This document shows, piece after piece, positions 16,930 through 25,198 of a stretch of 64,000 bases of DNA. This stretch comes from Mesonia algae (lineage in GTDB: Bacteria > Bacteroidota > Bacteroidia > Flavobacteriales > Flavobacteriaceae), in assembly GCF_003253545.1 (NCBI RefSeq), contig NZ_QKYV01000007.1, positions 100,538 through 164,537 on the forward strand, written 5' to 3'. Within the stretch, counting starts at the first letter, position 1. Each line of letters starts with the position of its first letter. The notes under the pieces are model-generated. The model was not told the origin of the DNA. It saw only the letters and a list, made by a program, of their open reading frames with translations, and ran no database searches. The translations under genes were made by a program, and so were the position numbers.

Positions 16930-17619
16930 ATGGGGTTAAAAAAAATATTTATCATCATTTCGGTTTTGAGTTTATTCGGCTGCAAGGTTAGTCAGCAAAA
17001 ACTGGCTACAAAAGATAATCTTAACTATTTAGCATTGGGTGATTCTTATACAATAGGAGAAAGTGTAGAAGAAGATGGTAGATGGCCTGTACAATTGGTT
17101 AAAGAATTAAATGGGGACAATTTTTCATTTAACCCACCAAAAATTATTGCCCAAACAGGTTGGAGAACAGATGATTTGTTTCAAGCAATGAAAGATGAAC
17201 CAGCTAAGGAGCAATACGACTTAGTTTCGGTATTAATTGGAGTAAATAATCAATATCAAAATAAAGAACTAGAACAATATAAGAAAGAGCTTAAGAGGAT
17301 TTTAGAGAATGCTATTTTGTATGCTAAAAGAGGAAATGAAAGCGTATTTATGCTTAGTATTCCCAATTACGGAGTAACGCCTTTTGGGTTAACTTCGGGA
17401 AAAGAAAATATTGGAGAAGAGTTGAAAGAGTATGATAAAATAGCTCAAGAAATTTGTGCAAGTTTAGAGATTCCATTTTATAACATTACAGATATTTCGC
17501 TTGAAGCGGAAACAAATAAAACTTTAGTAGCTAACGATGGTTTACATCCTAGCGAAAAAATGTATCGTCGATGGGTGGTTAGAATTTTGCCTCAGGTAAA
17601 AGATTTACTTAACAATTAA
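16930..17619 (+). CDS. SGNH/GDSL-family esterase lipoprotein
   Basis: 229 residues with lipoprotein signal LSLFGC (Cys18). The SGNH hydrolase blocks are visible: GDSY with the nucleophile Ser39, block III-like LIGVNNQYQ, and DGLHPS with Asp203 and His206 completing the triad. Family members are esterases, lipases or deacetylases of glycans; the substrate is unknown. DUF2851 begins three bases after its stop, so the two share a transcript. Confidence 0.8.
   Translation: MGLKKIFIIISVLSLFGCKVSQQKLATKDNLNYLALGDSYTIGESVEEDGRWPVQLVKELNGDNFSFNPPKIIAQTGWRTDDLFQAMKDEPAKEQYDLVSVLIGVNNQYQNKELEQYKKELKRILENAILYAKRGNESVFMLSIPNYGVTPFGLTSGKENIGEELKEYDKIAQEICASLEIPFYNITDISLEAETNKTLVANDGLHPSEKMYRRWVVRILPQVKDLLNN
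17498..17511. repeat. Variant GC-rich element CGCTTGAAGCGGAA inside the esterase gene
   Basis: This 14-mer is identical to the one at 62497-62510 in an intergenic region and is a loop variant of the palindrome at 17958-17973. Confidence 0.55.
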
Positions 17620-17622
17620 AAG

Positions 17623-18903
17623 ATGAAAGAAGACTTTTTACATTATTTGTGGAAATTTAAAAAGTTTGATGTTTTAAATTTAGTAACTACCGATGGTCAA
17701 AAAGTAGAAATCTTAAATTGTGGCACTCATAATACTCAAAATTCTGGTCCAGATTTTTTTAATGCAAAACTTCAAATAGGTAATCAAACGTGGGCGGGGA
17801 ATGTTGAGATACATCTAAAATCTAGTGATTGGTATGCGCATCAGCATCAAAAAGATCTAGCTTATGACAATGTGATCTTACACGTGGTATGGGAAGATGA
17901 TGTTGAGGTATTTAGAAAAGACAATACGGTTATAGCTACTTTAAAACTTAGTGATTTCGCTTCCGCGGAAGCGTTAAAAAACTATAGGAAATTGCTTGAA
18001 AGGCAGGATTATAAATGGATTAATTGTGAAAAAGATTTAAAATCTGTTTCGTCCTTTACCGTAGAAAACTGGATAGAGCGATTGTATATAGAGCGTCTTC
18101 AAGAAAAATCTATAGCGATTGAAAATGCTCTTAAAAACTCTAAGAATGATTGGGAAGCCGTGTGTTTTCAATTACTAGCAAAAAATTTTGGATTAAATAT
18201 TAATGGAGTGGCCTTTTTTAAAATGGCATCAATAGTTCCTTTTTCAATAATTAGAAAAACCAATAAAGTAGAAACTTTGGAAGCATTATTTTATGGGCTA
18301 TTAAATATGATCCCTAAAGATGATGGTGATGTATACACTATAAAATTAAGACAAGATTTTGATTATTTACAAAAGAAATATCAGCTTGATTTTCATTTTG
18401 AGCAAGTAGAATATTTTAGGTTAAGGCCTCCTAACTTTCCAACCATTAGATTATCTCAATTGGCTACTTTATATGCAAATACTCCCCAGATTTTTATGCA
18501 ATTAATGGAAGCTAGATCAAGAGGGGAAATTCATAAACTATTAAAAGTAGAAGTTTCAAACTACTGGAAAACCCATTTTACTTTTGGAAAAGAAAGTAAG
18601 CGAAGCACTAAAGTGTTATCGTCAAGCTTTATAGATTTACTAATTATAAATACGATTGTTCCTCTTAAATTTCATTATAAAAAATTAAAAGGAGATTTAG
18701 ATTTAGAAGATTGTTTATCTCTCTTAAAAGAACTTCCAAAAGAGCAAAACTCTATAATTCAATCCTTTAATGTGATAAGGCCAAAAATAGCTATATCTGC
18801 ATTAGAATCTCAGGCATTACTTCATTTAAAACCTAATTACTGTGATAAAAACAGGTGTTTACAATGCGAAATAGGCTTAAGTTTATTAAAAAAGAAGGTG
18901 TAG
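17623..18903 (+). CDS. DUF2851 family protein
   Basis: 426 residues, no signal peptide or membrane segment, so cytoplasmic. It matches the Bacteroidota DUF2851 family, with an N-terminal block GTHNTQNSGPDFFNAKLQIG followed by WAGNVEIHLKSSDWYAH and a C-terminal Cys set (YCDKNRCLQCEIG) that could bind metal. The function is unknown. The N-terminal block looks like a small nuclease-like beta fold but I see no convincing active site. It carries the 16-base palindrome at 17958-17973, which encodes ASAEA. Confidence 0.75.
   Translation: MKEDFLHYLWKFKKFDVLNLVTTDGQKVEILNCGTHNTQNSGPDFFNAKLQIGNQTWAGNVEIHLKSSDWYAHQHQKDLAYDNVILHVVWEDDVEVFRKDNTVIATLKLSDFASAEALKNYRKLLERQDYKWINCEKDLKSVSSFTVENWIERLYIERLQEKSIAIENALKNSKNDWEAVCFQLLAKNFGLNINGVAFFKMASIVPFSIIRKTNKVETLEALFYGLLNMIPKDDGDVYTIKLRQDFDYLQKKYQLDFHFEQVEYFRLRPPNFPTIRLSQLATLYANTPQIFMQLMEARSRGEIHKLLKVEVSNYWKTHFTFGKESKRSTKVLSSSFIDLLIINTIVPLKFHYKKLKGDLDLEDCLSLLKELPKEQNSIIQSFNVIRPKIAISALESQALLHLKPNYCDKNRCLQCEIGLSLLKKKV
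17958..17973. repeat. GC-rich perfect palindrome CGCTTCCGCGGAAGCG
   Basis: A 16-base perfect palindrome inside the DUF2851 gene. The core GCTTCCGCGGAAGC recurs in namZ at 11643-11656, giving the same peptide ASAEA although the reading strand relative to the window differs. Confidence 0.75.
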
Positions 18904-18947
18904 TTTTCTATTCTATGAAGAATTTATCATTGCAATCGATTAAATGT

Positions 18948-18955
18948 TATATTTG
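18948..18955 (+). promoter_or_regulatory. -7 promoter box TATATTTG for the pspC-like gene
   Basis: TATATTTG lies 15 bases before ATG 18971 and inside the longer open frame beginning at 18944, supporting the shorter protein. Confidence 0.5.
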
Positions 18956-18970
18956 TTAAAGTCAAATTTT

Positions 18971-19192
18971 ATGGTTTCGAGTATAAGATATTATTTTGAG
19001 CGTAACGGGTTTTACGTAAGTTCTCGTTTTGCAGATCGCTTGGGAATGAAAGTAAAAAGCGTGCGTCTCTTTTTTATATACTTGTCATTTGCTACTCTTG
19101 GAATAGGCTTTGCGGTATATTTAACTTTAGCTTTTTGGTTAAAATTAAAAGATTTGGTGTATACCAAACGAACCTCTGTTTTCGATTTATAA
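18971..19192 (+). CDS. PspC-domain small membrane protein
   Basis: 73 residues from ATG 18971. A PspC-type domain is seen: a short helical start (IRYYFERNGFYVSSRFADRLGMKVKSVR is the region, with the RLG-x-K-x-x-x-VRL pattern) followed by one membrane segment (FFIYLSFATLGIGFAVYLTLAF). PspC proteins sense envelope stress in other bacteria; whether that holds here is unknown. It is 20 bases before the K+ channel gene and probably on the same transcript. The longer version starting at 18944 begins upstream of the promoter box. Confidence 0.7.
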   Translation: MVSSIRYYFERNGFYVSSRFADRLGMKVKSVRLFFIYLSFATLGIGFAVYLTLAFWLKLKDLVYTKRTSVFDL

Positions 19193-19212
19193 AAATCATC
19201 TACTAATGTAAA

Positions 19213-20235
19213 ATGTCAAGTTTAGTCCGTAAGATTTTTCACGCTAAAATAAATGTTGCCATATTTCTACTTTTCGGAATATTTATTTTAGGAATATTAG
19301 GCTTTAGGGTTTTGTCTGGTTATAGCTGGATAGATGCTGTCTACATGACGGTTATTACTATTACAACCATTGGTTTTGGTGAAGTGCAACCCCTTAGTGC
19401 GGTAGAAAAATTCTATGTTTCAATATTTATTTTATTAAGTATTATTATAGTGGGTTATGCTCTATCTGTAATTTCAGAACATTTATTAAGAAAAAGTAAT
19501 ATAGGTAATTTAAGATATAGTAGGATGCGAAAAACAATAAACACGTATGAGGATCACGTAATAATATGTGGCTACGGGAGAAATGGGAGGCAGGCTGCAT
19601 TAAAACTAAAAGCTTACAACAAACAATTTGTAATCATAGATTCCGATAAGGAGGTTATTGATGATTTAATAGAAAAAGGAATTTCCTGTATTGAAGGAAA
19701 CGCAACCGAAGATGAAATTTTAGAAGAAGCTGGTATAACACGAGCATCTACATTATTATGTGCACTACCCAATGATTCTGATAATCTATTCGTAGTGCTT
19801 TCTGCTAAACAGCTTAACCATAATTTAAAAATTATAAGTAGAGCTTCAAGAGAGAACAGTACAAAAAAACTTAAGCTTGCTGGCGCAGATAATGTAATTA
19901 TGCCCGATAGAATTGGGGGTGACCATATGGCGTCTTTAGTGGTTAATCCAGATTTAATCGAATTTTTGGATAATTTATCTGTAACAGGAGAAAAAGATAG
20001 TATTAATATAGAGCAAATTGCTTTTGAGTTTATTTGTCCAGATGAAAGAGAAAGAAGTATTGCAGAGCTTGATTTGAGAAAACAAACAGGTTGTTCAATT
20101 ATAGGTTATAAATCACCTACAGGAGATTATATAGTAAACCCAGAAGCTAAGTTGATAATTAAAAAAGGCTCCAAGTTAATATTGGTAGGAAGTACAGAAC
20201 AAATACGCAAAATGCAAGATTTATACTTAAAATAA
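19213..20235 (+). CDS. Potassium channel with RCK (TrkA-N/TrkA-C) domains
   Basis: 340 residues. Two N-terminal membrane helices (INVAIFLLFGIFILGILGF and FYVSIFILLSIIIVGYAL) flank the pore loop with selectivity filter TIGFG at residues 52-56, a variant of TVGYG. A Rossmann TrkA-N domain follows (IICGYGRNGRQAALKL, then the acidic IDSD), then a TrkA-C domain in the last 80 residues. This is the MthK-like architecture, in which nucleotide or ion binding to RCK gates a K+ pore in the inner membrane. Confidence 0.9.
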   Translation: MSSLVRKIFHAKINVAIFLLFGIFILGILGFRVLSGYSWIDAVYMTVITITTIGFGEVQPLSAVEKFYVSIFILLSIIIVGYALSVISEHLLRKSNIGNLRYSRMRKTINTYEDHVIICGYGRNGRQAALKLKAYNKQFVIIDSDKEVIDDLIEKGISCIEGNATEDEILEEAGITRASTLLCALPNDSDNLFVVLSAKQLNHNLKIISRASRENSTKKLKLAGADNVIMPDRIGGDHMASLVVNPDLIEFLDNLSVTGEKDSINIEQIAFEFICPDERERSIAELDLRKQTGCSIIGYKSPTGDYIVNPEAKLIIKKGSKLILVGSTEQIRKMQDLYLK

Positions 20236-20374
20236 AATTATTGATATAGCGTTATGATTAACAAATTCTTTACATTTCGTGAGTAATCCCTTTGATATAG
20301 TGAGTTTTTTTTTGATATTGCTGCAGATTTAATTTCAATTTTCCAAAATTTATTATAATAAATAATTATACCTT

Positions 20375-22495
20375 ATGAGAAAGTACCTACTTTCAGCATT
20401 GTTTTTATGTACAACTATACTTACAATCCAAGCCCAAGTTAATGTAAAGGCACAAGATAATACGGGTGATAGTGATAGTCAAGCTTTAAAAGTAAAGACA
20501 GAATTACTTAATCCATCTAGTCTTATTAACGACGGTAGAATAACTCTTAATGTTAGTGGTGGAACGCCTCCATATTCTTATAAGTGGAGTAACCAAGAAA
20601 CTTCATTAAAGTCTAATAAAGCAGACAATTTAGTTGAAGGTATTGATTATACTGTGATTATTACTGATGCTAATCAAAACACAGTCACTAAGTCTTACCG
20701 CATTCCTGCGGAGTCTATTACAGAAAATTTTAACGGCACATTTGCTCCTATTGTTCAAAGTATGGGAGCAATTCTTTTTTGGGACCCATTCACCGCTTTA
20801 GGTGTTTATGATCCTATTGTGTATGCTGACGTTAAAAATGTATCTATTCCTAATTGGACGAGTGAAACTGAAGATAAATTTACTCTTAAATCTTGGGAAG
20901 CTAAAGAAGGACAACATATCGCTAAAGGAGATGTTATTGCAATAATCACATCAGAAAAAGAAGGAGATATAGAAGTGAAATCCTCAACAAGTGGAAAACT
21001 TCAACATTTAGTAAAGGAAGGAAACAGTATTTTTGACTATACAAATACGGCAGATTTAATAGAATCTGGCGCTCATTATTTTGCACGTATACAATATGAT
21101 GAACCTGTAATTCTAACACACCCTAACGGAGATCCTCAAACTCACAACATACCTTTTATTGTAGTATGGTTAGTATTGGGAGCTGCATTCTTTACCATAA
21201 GAATGGGGTTCATTAACTTTAGAGGATTTAAACACGCACTAGATTTAGCTAAAGGTAAATATGATGATCCTAATGCGCCAGGAAGTATTACACATTTTCA
21301 GGCATTATCTACAGCGGTCTCGGCCACAGTAGGTTTGGGAAATATTGCAGGGGTTGCTGTAGCAATTTCGTTAGGTGGAGCGGGTGCTACATTTTGGATG
21401 GTGTTGGCAGGTTTAATGGGAATGTCATCAAAATTTGTAGAGTGTACTCTGGGAGTAAAATATAGGTTTATAAATAAAGAGGGTAAAATATTTGGAGGTC
21501 CTATGAATTACCTTCGCTATGGTTTGGAAAAAAGAAACTTAAGCGGTTTAGGTAAATTTTTAGCAGGATTTTTTGCGGTATTAGGTGTAGGAGCTTCTTT
21601 TGGAGGAGGAAACATGTTTCAAGCAAATCAATCTTTTGAAATTTTATCAGGTCAATTTCCAGCATTAATAGGGAACGGTTTCTGGTTTGGTATCATTGTA
21701 TCTGTACTTGTAGGTGTTGTTATAATTGGAGGGATTAATAGTATCGCTAAGGTTACAGGAAAAGTAGTTCCATTTATGGCAGCAGTATATGTAATTGGTG
21801 CATTAGCAGTTATAGGAATTAATATTGAAAACATCGGTCCTGCATTTAGTGCAATCTTTGAAGGAGCTTTTAATCCAACCGCTCTTAAAGGAGGAGTTAT
21901 AGGAGTTTTAATTGTTGGTTTTCAACGTGCAGCATTTTCTAATGAGGCAGGTGTTGGTTCGGCAGCAATTGCCCACAGTACAGCAAAAACAAATCATCCA
22001 CCTTCAGAAGGATTCGTAGCTTTGTTAGAACCTTTTATCGATACAGTTGTAGTTTGTACTTTAACAGCATTAGTATTAATCTTCACAGGGATGCACGAAG
22101 TTGAAGGAGTTGGAGGAGCACAATTAACCTCTCAGGCTTTTGCAAGTGTAATTTCTTGGTTCCCGTATGTACTAGCAGCAGCAGTATTCTTATTTGCATT
22201 TTCTACCATGATCTCTTGGTCATATTATGGAATGAGAGCTTGGACTTATTTATTCGGAAAAAGCAACAAGTCCGAATTTGTATATAAAATGTTATTTTTA
22301 ATATTCGTAGTAATAGGATCTTCTGTAAGTTTGGGAGCAGTTCTAGACTTTTCAGATATGATGATTCTAGCCATGTCTTTCCCTAATATTATAGGATTGT
22401 ATATTCTTTCAGGAGAAGTACGAGAAGATCTACGTGAATACTTCAGAAAATTAAAAGCAGGTGAACTATTTAAGAAGCAAAATGTGACTTCTTAA
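20375..22495 (+). CDS. Second AGCS sodium:amino-acid symporter with the same SprB-like/lipoyl-like extension
   Basis: 706 residues; signal peptide MRKYLLSALFLCTTILTIQAQ, then a SprB-like domain (GGTPPYSYKWSNQETS, VIITDANQN), a hydrophobic segment (MGAILFWDPFTA), a lipoyl-like region (IAKGDVIAIITSEKEG, STSGKLQHLVKEG) and the AGCS core with TAVSATVGLGNIAG. It aligns along its whole length with 14692-16794, closest in the transporter part, so it is a duplication that kept the fusion. It catalyses Na+-coupled uptake of small neutral amino acids by family knowledge. The 139 bases before it show no riboswitch-like fold and no clear TAnnTTTG box. Confidence 0.85.
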   Translation: MRKYLLSALFLCTTILTIQAQVNVKAQDNTGDSDSQALKVKTELLNPSSLINDGRITLNVSGGTPPYSYKWSNQETSLKSNKADNLVEGIDYTVIITDANQNTVTKSYRIPAESITENFNGTFAPIVQSMGAILFWDPFTALGVYDPIVYADVKNVSIPNWTSETEDKFTLKSWEAKEGQHIAKGDVIAIITSEKEGDIEVKSSTSGKLQHLVKEGNSIFDYTNTADLIESGAHYFARIQYDEPVILTHPNGDPQTHNIPFIVVWLVLGAAFFTIRMGFINFRGFKHALDLAKGKYDDPNAPGSITHFQALSTAVSATVGLGNIAGVAVAISLGGAGATFWMVLAGLMGMSSKFVECTLGVKYRFINKEGKIFGGPMNYLRYGLEKRNLSGLGKFLAGFFAVLGVGASFGGGNMFQANQSFEILSGQFPALIGNGFWFGIIVSVLVGVVIIGGINSIAKVTGKVVPFMAAVYVIGALAVIGINIENIGPAFSAIFEGAFNPTALKGGVIGVLIVGFQRAAFSNEAGVGSAAIAHSTAKTNHPPSEGFVALLEPFIDTVVVCTLTALVLIFTGMHEVEGVGGAQLTSQAFASVISWFPYVLAAAVFLFAFSTMISWSYYGMRAWTYLFGKSNKSEFVYKMLFLIFVVIGSSVSLGAVLDFSDMMILAMSFPNIIGLYILSGEVREDLREYFRKLKAGELFKKQNVTS

Positions 22496-22509
22496 GCAAC
22501 ATATAACAT

Positions 22510-23376
22510 ATGAAAACACAATCCCATTTCAGTTTAAATAAAAAACAACGAAATGGGATTTTGTTCTTTTGGGTAGTTATTGTTTTGATTTTTATAGGAA
22601 TCTGTTATCAAGACACTCTTTTTCCTCTTCCCGAAAATAAAATTGTACAAGATGAGCAAGCTCAGCTAATTCAACATAAAATAGATTCCTTAGCGGAAGC
22701 AAAAACAAAGAAAAAATTTAAAATCTTTCCTTTTAATCCTAACTATATAAGCGATCACAAAGGTTATACTTTAGGAATGAGCTTGGATGAAATTGACAGG
22801 CTTCATCAATACAGAGAACAAAATAAATGGATCAATTCCATTCAAGATTTTAAAAAAGTTACTCAGGTTTCAGATTCGTTGCTCAATACCATATCACCTT
22901 ATTTTAAATTTCCAGAATGGGTAAAAGAAAACAAGAAAAATACTTCGCATAAAAGAGGTGCCACTCCTCATCATTTAAAATCTGATTTAAATCACGCTAC
23001 GGAAAAAGATTTAATTTCCGTTAACGGAATAGGGCAGACCTTATCTAATCGAATTATTAGATATAGAGTTCGTATTGGAGGTTTTATTGATGATATTCAA
23101 ATTAAAGATATTTACGGATTGCCTTACGAGACAGAGCAAAACCTTTTAGATAAGTTTACGGTAAAGACTAAAAATAAACCTACACTGTTAAATATTAATT
23201 CTGCTACAGTTATTCAGTTAACTGAAATACCTTATTTCGACTACGAACTTGCGAGAAGAATAATTAATTATAGGAAATTGAATGAAAAAATCACAACTTT
23301 TGAAGAATTAATAAAAATAGATGGTTTTCCTAGTCATAAAATAGATAGAATACAATTATATTTGACCATTGAGTAA
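22510..23376 (+). CDS. Helix-hairpin-helix (ComEA-like) membrane-anchored protein
   Basis: 288 residues. One N-terminal membrane segment (GILFFWVVIVLIFIGICY) is followed by about 60 linker residues and several ComEA-type helix-hairpin-helix units: YTLGMSLDEIDRLHQYRE, DLNHATEKDLISVNGIG with RIIRYR, and NINSATVIQLTEIPYFD with RRIINYR. ComEA binds double-stranded DNA at the cell surface for uptake in competent bacteria; Bacteroidota have many such proteins with no proven role. It starts 14 bases after the symporter stop and may be co-transcribed. Confidence 0.75.
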   Translation: MKTQSHFSLNKKQRNGILFFWVVIVLIFIGICYQDTLFPLPENKIVQDEQAQLIQHKIDSLAEAKTKKKFKIFPFNPNYISDHKGYTLGMSLDEIDRLHQYREQNKWINSIQDFKKVTQVSDSLLNTISPYFKFPEWVKENKKNTSHKRGATPHHLKSDLNHATEKDLISVNGIGQTLSNRIIRYRVRIGGFIDDIQIKDIYGLPYETEQNLLDKFTVKTKNKPTLLNINSATVIQLTEIPYFDYELARRIINYRKLNEKITTFEELIKIDGFPSHKIDRIQLYLTIE

Positions 23377-23429
23377 TTAATGATAAAAGGGCTTTTTAAT
23401 TTTTAAAAAGTCAATAAAAGTATAAATAA

Positions 23430-24596
23430 ATGAATAATATGTATTTTACTGAAGAACACGAACTTTTTAGGCAAAGTCTTAAAGATTTTTTACAAAAAGA
23501 AGTGGTGCCTCATCTGGATAAGTGGGAGAAGACAGGTACTATTGAAAGGTTCATCTGGGAGAAGTTTGGAGAAATGGGTTACTTTGGTATCAACTACCCA
23601 GAAAAATATGGAGGTTTAGAGTTAGACCTTTTCTATACAGTTATTTTCTTAGAAGAATTACAAAAGATCAATTCTGGAGGTTTTGCAGCAGCAATGTGGG
23701 CGCACGCTTACTTAGCGATGACGCACTTAAACAAAGAAGGAGATGAGAGAATAAAGCAAGAATATCTAACTCCAAGTATTGAAGGTAAAAAAATAGGTTG
23801 CCTTTGTATTACAGAGCCTTTCGGCGGATCTGATGTTGCAGGTATGAAAAGTACAGCAGTAAAAGATGGTGACTCTTATATTATTAATGGTTCAAAAACT
23901 TTTATTACTAATGGAATCTATTCAGATTACTTGGTAGTAGCAGCGAAGACTTCACCAGAATTAGGAAATAAGGGAATGAGTATTTTTGTAATGGACAGAG
24001 ATACACCAGGTATTGCTTCTACAAAATTAGATAAGTTGGGTTGGAGAGCTTCAGATACTGGAGAAATTTCTTTCACCGATGTAAGAATTCCTGCTGAAAA
24101 CCTAATGGGTGAAGAAGGTCAAGGCTTCCCATACATTATGCAGCACTTTGCGTTAGAGAGATTGATTATGGGTATTAATGCACATGCAAGAACAGAACAT
24201 GCATTGCAGTATACTTTAGGGTATATGAGTGAAAGAACTGCTTTTGGTAGATCTATAGATAAATTTCAAGCCTTAAGACATAAAATAGCCGATATTGCAA
24301 GTGAAGTAGAGATGTGTAAAGAGTTTAATTACTCTATCGCAAAAAGACTAAATCAAGGTGAATATGTAGTAAAAGAGGCGAGTATGTCTAAATTACTTTC
24401 TACAAAAATTGCCGATCAAGGTATATATGACTGTCTACAACTTTTAGGAGGTTATGGTTATATGGAAGATTATCCATTAGCTAGAATGCTTCGTGATAGT
24501 AGACTTGGTCCAATAGGAGGTGGTACTTCTGAAATTCTTAGAGAGATTATCGCCAAAATGATAATCGACAAAAAAGAGTATAAACCAGCAACCTAG
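23430..24596 (+). CDS. Acyl-CoA dehydrogenase
   Basis: 388 residues with the full three-domain fold: ITEPFGGSDVAGMKSTA and FITNG in the beta domain, RTAFGRSIDKFQALRHKIAD in the C-terminal helical domain and LGGYGYMEDYPLARMLRD near the end. The usual catalytic Glu of medium-chain enzymes is replaced by Gly (GPIGGGTSEI), while ALERL at Glu243 matches the alternative catalytic position of isovaleryl/long-chain type enzymes. It therefore probably oxidises a branched or long acyl-CoA, with FAD and ETF. The last 15 codons and stop are part of a tandem repeat that continues downstream. Confidence 0.85.
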   Translation: MNNMYFTEEHELFRQSLKDFLQKEVVPHLDKWEKTGTIERFIWEKFGEMGYFGINYPEKYGGLELDLFYTVIFLEELQKINSGGFAAAMWAHAYLAMTHLNKEGDERIKQEYLTPSIEGKKIGCLCITEPFGGSDVAGMKSTAVKDGDSYIINGSKTFITNGIYSDYLVVAAKTSPELGNKGMSIFVMDRDTPGIASTKLDKLGWRASDTGEISFTDVRIPAENLMGEEGQGFPYIMQHFALERLIMGINAHARTEHALQYTLGYMSERTAFGRSIDKFQALRHKIADIASEVEMCKEFNYSIAKRLNQGEYVVKEASMSKLLSTKIADQGIYDCLQLLGGYGYMEDYPLARMLRDSRLGPIGGGTSEILREIIAKMIIDKKEYKPAT

Positions 24597-24770
24597 ATTA
24601 GAGAGAATCGTTTTGGCGAAAATTCCATTTTTCTACGCCAAAATGATTATCGACAAAAAAGAGTATAAACCAGCAACCTAGATTAGAGAGAATCGTTTTG
24701 GCGAAAATTCCGTTTTTCTACGCTAAAATGATTATCGACAAAATAAAGTACAAACTAGCAACTTAAATTA
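24551..24770 (+). repeat. 85-bp tandem repeat, 2.6 copies, duplicating the 3-prime end of the acyl-CoA dehydrogenase gene
   Basis: Units begin at 24551, 24636 and 24721, each with CGCCAAAATGAT or a close variant. Units 1 and 2 differ at only about two or three positions; unit 3 is shorter (to about 24770) and more diverged. Each unit holds the sequence for MIIDKKEYKPAT plus a stop (MIIDKIKYKLAT in unit 3), each preceded in units 1 and 2 by matching spacers. TTTTGGCG (24611-24618) and CGCCAAAA (24636-24643) can pair across the unit junction. Confidence 0.9.
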
Positions 24771-24800
24771 ATAATATTATTTTCGTTGCCACGGAATTTA

Positions 24801-24838
24801 AAAAAAAAAGACTCAGCCAATGGTTGGGTCTTTTTTTA
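24801..24838 (+). terminator. Terminator downstream of the tandem repeat
   Basis: AAAAAAGACTCAGCC pairs with GGTTGGGTCTTTTTT through 15 bp with two G-T wobbles, followed by Ts. It ends the acyl-CoA dehydrogenase transcript about 200 bases past the stop. Confidence 0.8.
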
Positions 24839-24876
24839 TAGATAATAAATATTTGCGATATCATAATTTTAAAAAG

Positions 24877-24911
24877 TTTGTAGTCTACATTCTCAATAAA
24901 TAATATATTTG
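24877..24911 (+). promoter_or_regulatory. Promoter of rpsU
   Basis: TATATTTG followed by CG (24904-24911), with a possible -33 TTTG at 24877-24880 at a somewhat long spacing of 23. The leader to ATG 24945 would be about 28 bases. Confidence 0.6.
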
Positions 24912-24924
24912 CGCAAATTTTTAA

Positions 24925-24936
24925 AGAAAGGAGGTG
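24925..24936 (+). promoter_or_regulatory. rpsU: Exceptionally strong Shine-Dalgarno sequence of rpsU
   Basis: AGAAAGGAGGTG is complementary over 12 bases to the usual Bacteroidota 16S 3-prime end (CACCUCCUUUCU) and its GGAGG core ends ten bases before ATG 24945. No other gene in the window has anything close to it. Confidence 0.85.
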
Positions 24937-24944
24937 GTAAATAG

Positions 24945-25139
24945 ATGTTGATAGTACAAATAAAGGACGGTGAAAATATTGAAAGAGCGTTAAAGCGTTA
25001 CAAGCAAAAGTTTAATAAGACGAAAACGATGTATCAATTACGATCTAGACAAGAATTCATAAAGCCTTCTGTTACAAATAGAGAGAAAATTCAAAAAGCT
25101 CAATACATTCAGGAGCTAAGAGATCAAGAGAATATTTAA
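24945..25139 (+). CDS. rpsU: Small ribosomal subunit protein bS21
   Basis: 64 residues, very basic, with the bS21 start MLIVQIKDGENIERALKRYK. In flavobacterial ribosomes bS21, with bS18 and bS6, holds the anti-Shine-Dalgarno tail of 16S rRNA; structural work on Flavobacterium johnsoniae pointed to Tyr54 of bS21, and residue 54 here is Tyr (KAQYIQEL). The strong Shine-Dalgarno site ahead of the gene fits autoregulation, in which ribosomes lacking bS21 have a free tail and translate rpsU well. Own promoter and own terminator. Confidence 0.95.
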   Translation: MLIVQIKDGENIERALKRYKQKFNKTKTMYQLRSRQEFIKPSVTNREKIQKAQYIQELRDQENI

Positions 25140-25157
25140 TTTTTCGAAAATCCAAAA

Positions 25158-25196
25158 ATTGACCATAAAGTAAGTAACTTTATGGTCAATTCTTTT
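25158..25196 (+). terminator. Terminator between rpsU and the recombinase gene
   Basis: ATTGACCATAAAGT (25158-25171) pairs perfectly with ACTTTATGGTCAAT (25177-25190), then TCTTTT. It ends three bases before the next ATG, so read-through or a promoter within it must serve the recombinase gene. Confidence 0.8.
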
Positions 25197-25198
25197 AT

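Noticed and set aside
20236..20374. Possible riboswitch or amino-acid-responsive leader before the second symporter
   Set aside because: I found no glycine-riboswitch-like or other conserved paired elements; only AT-rich sequence.
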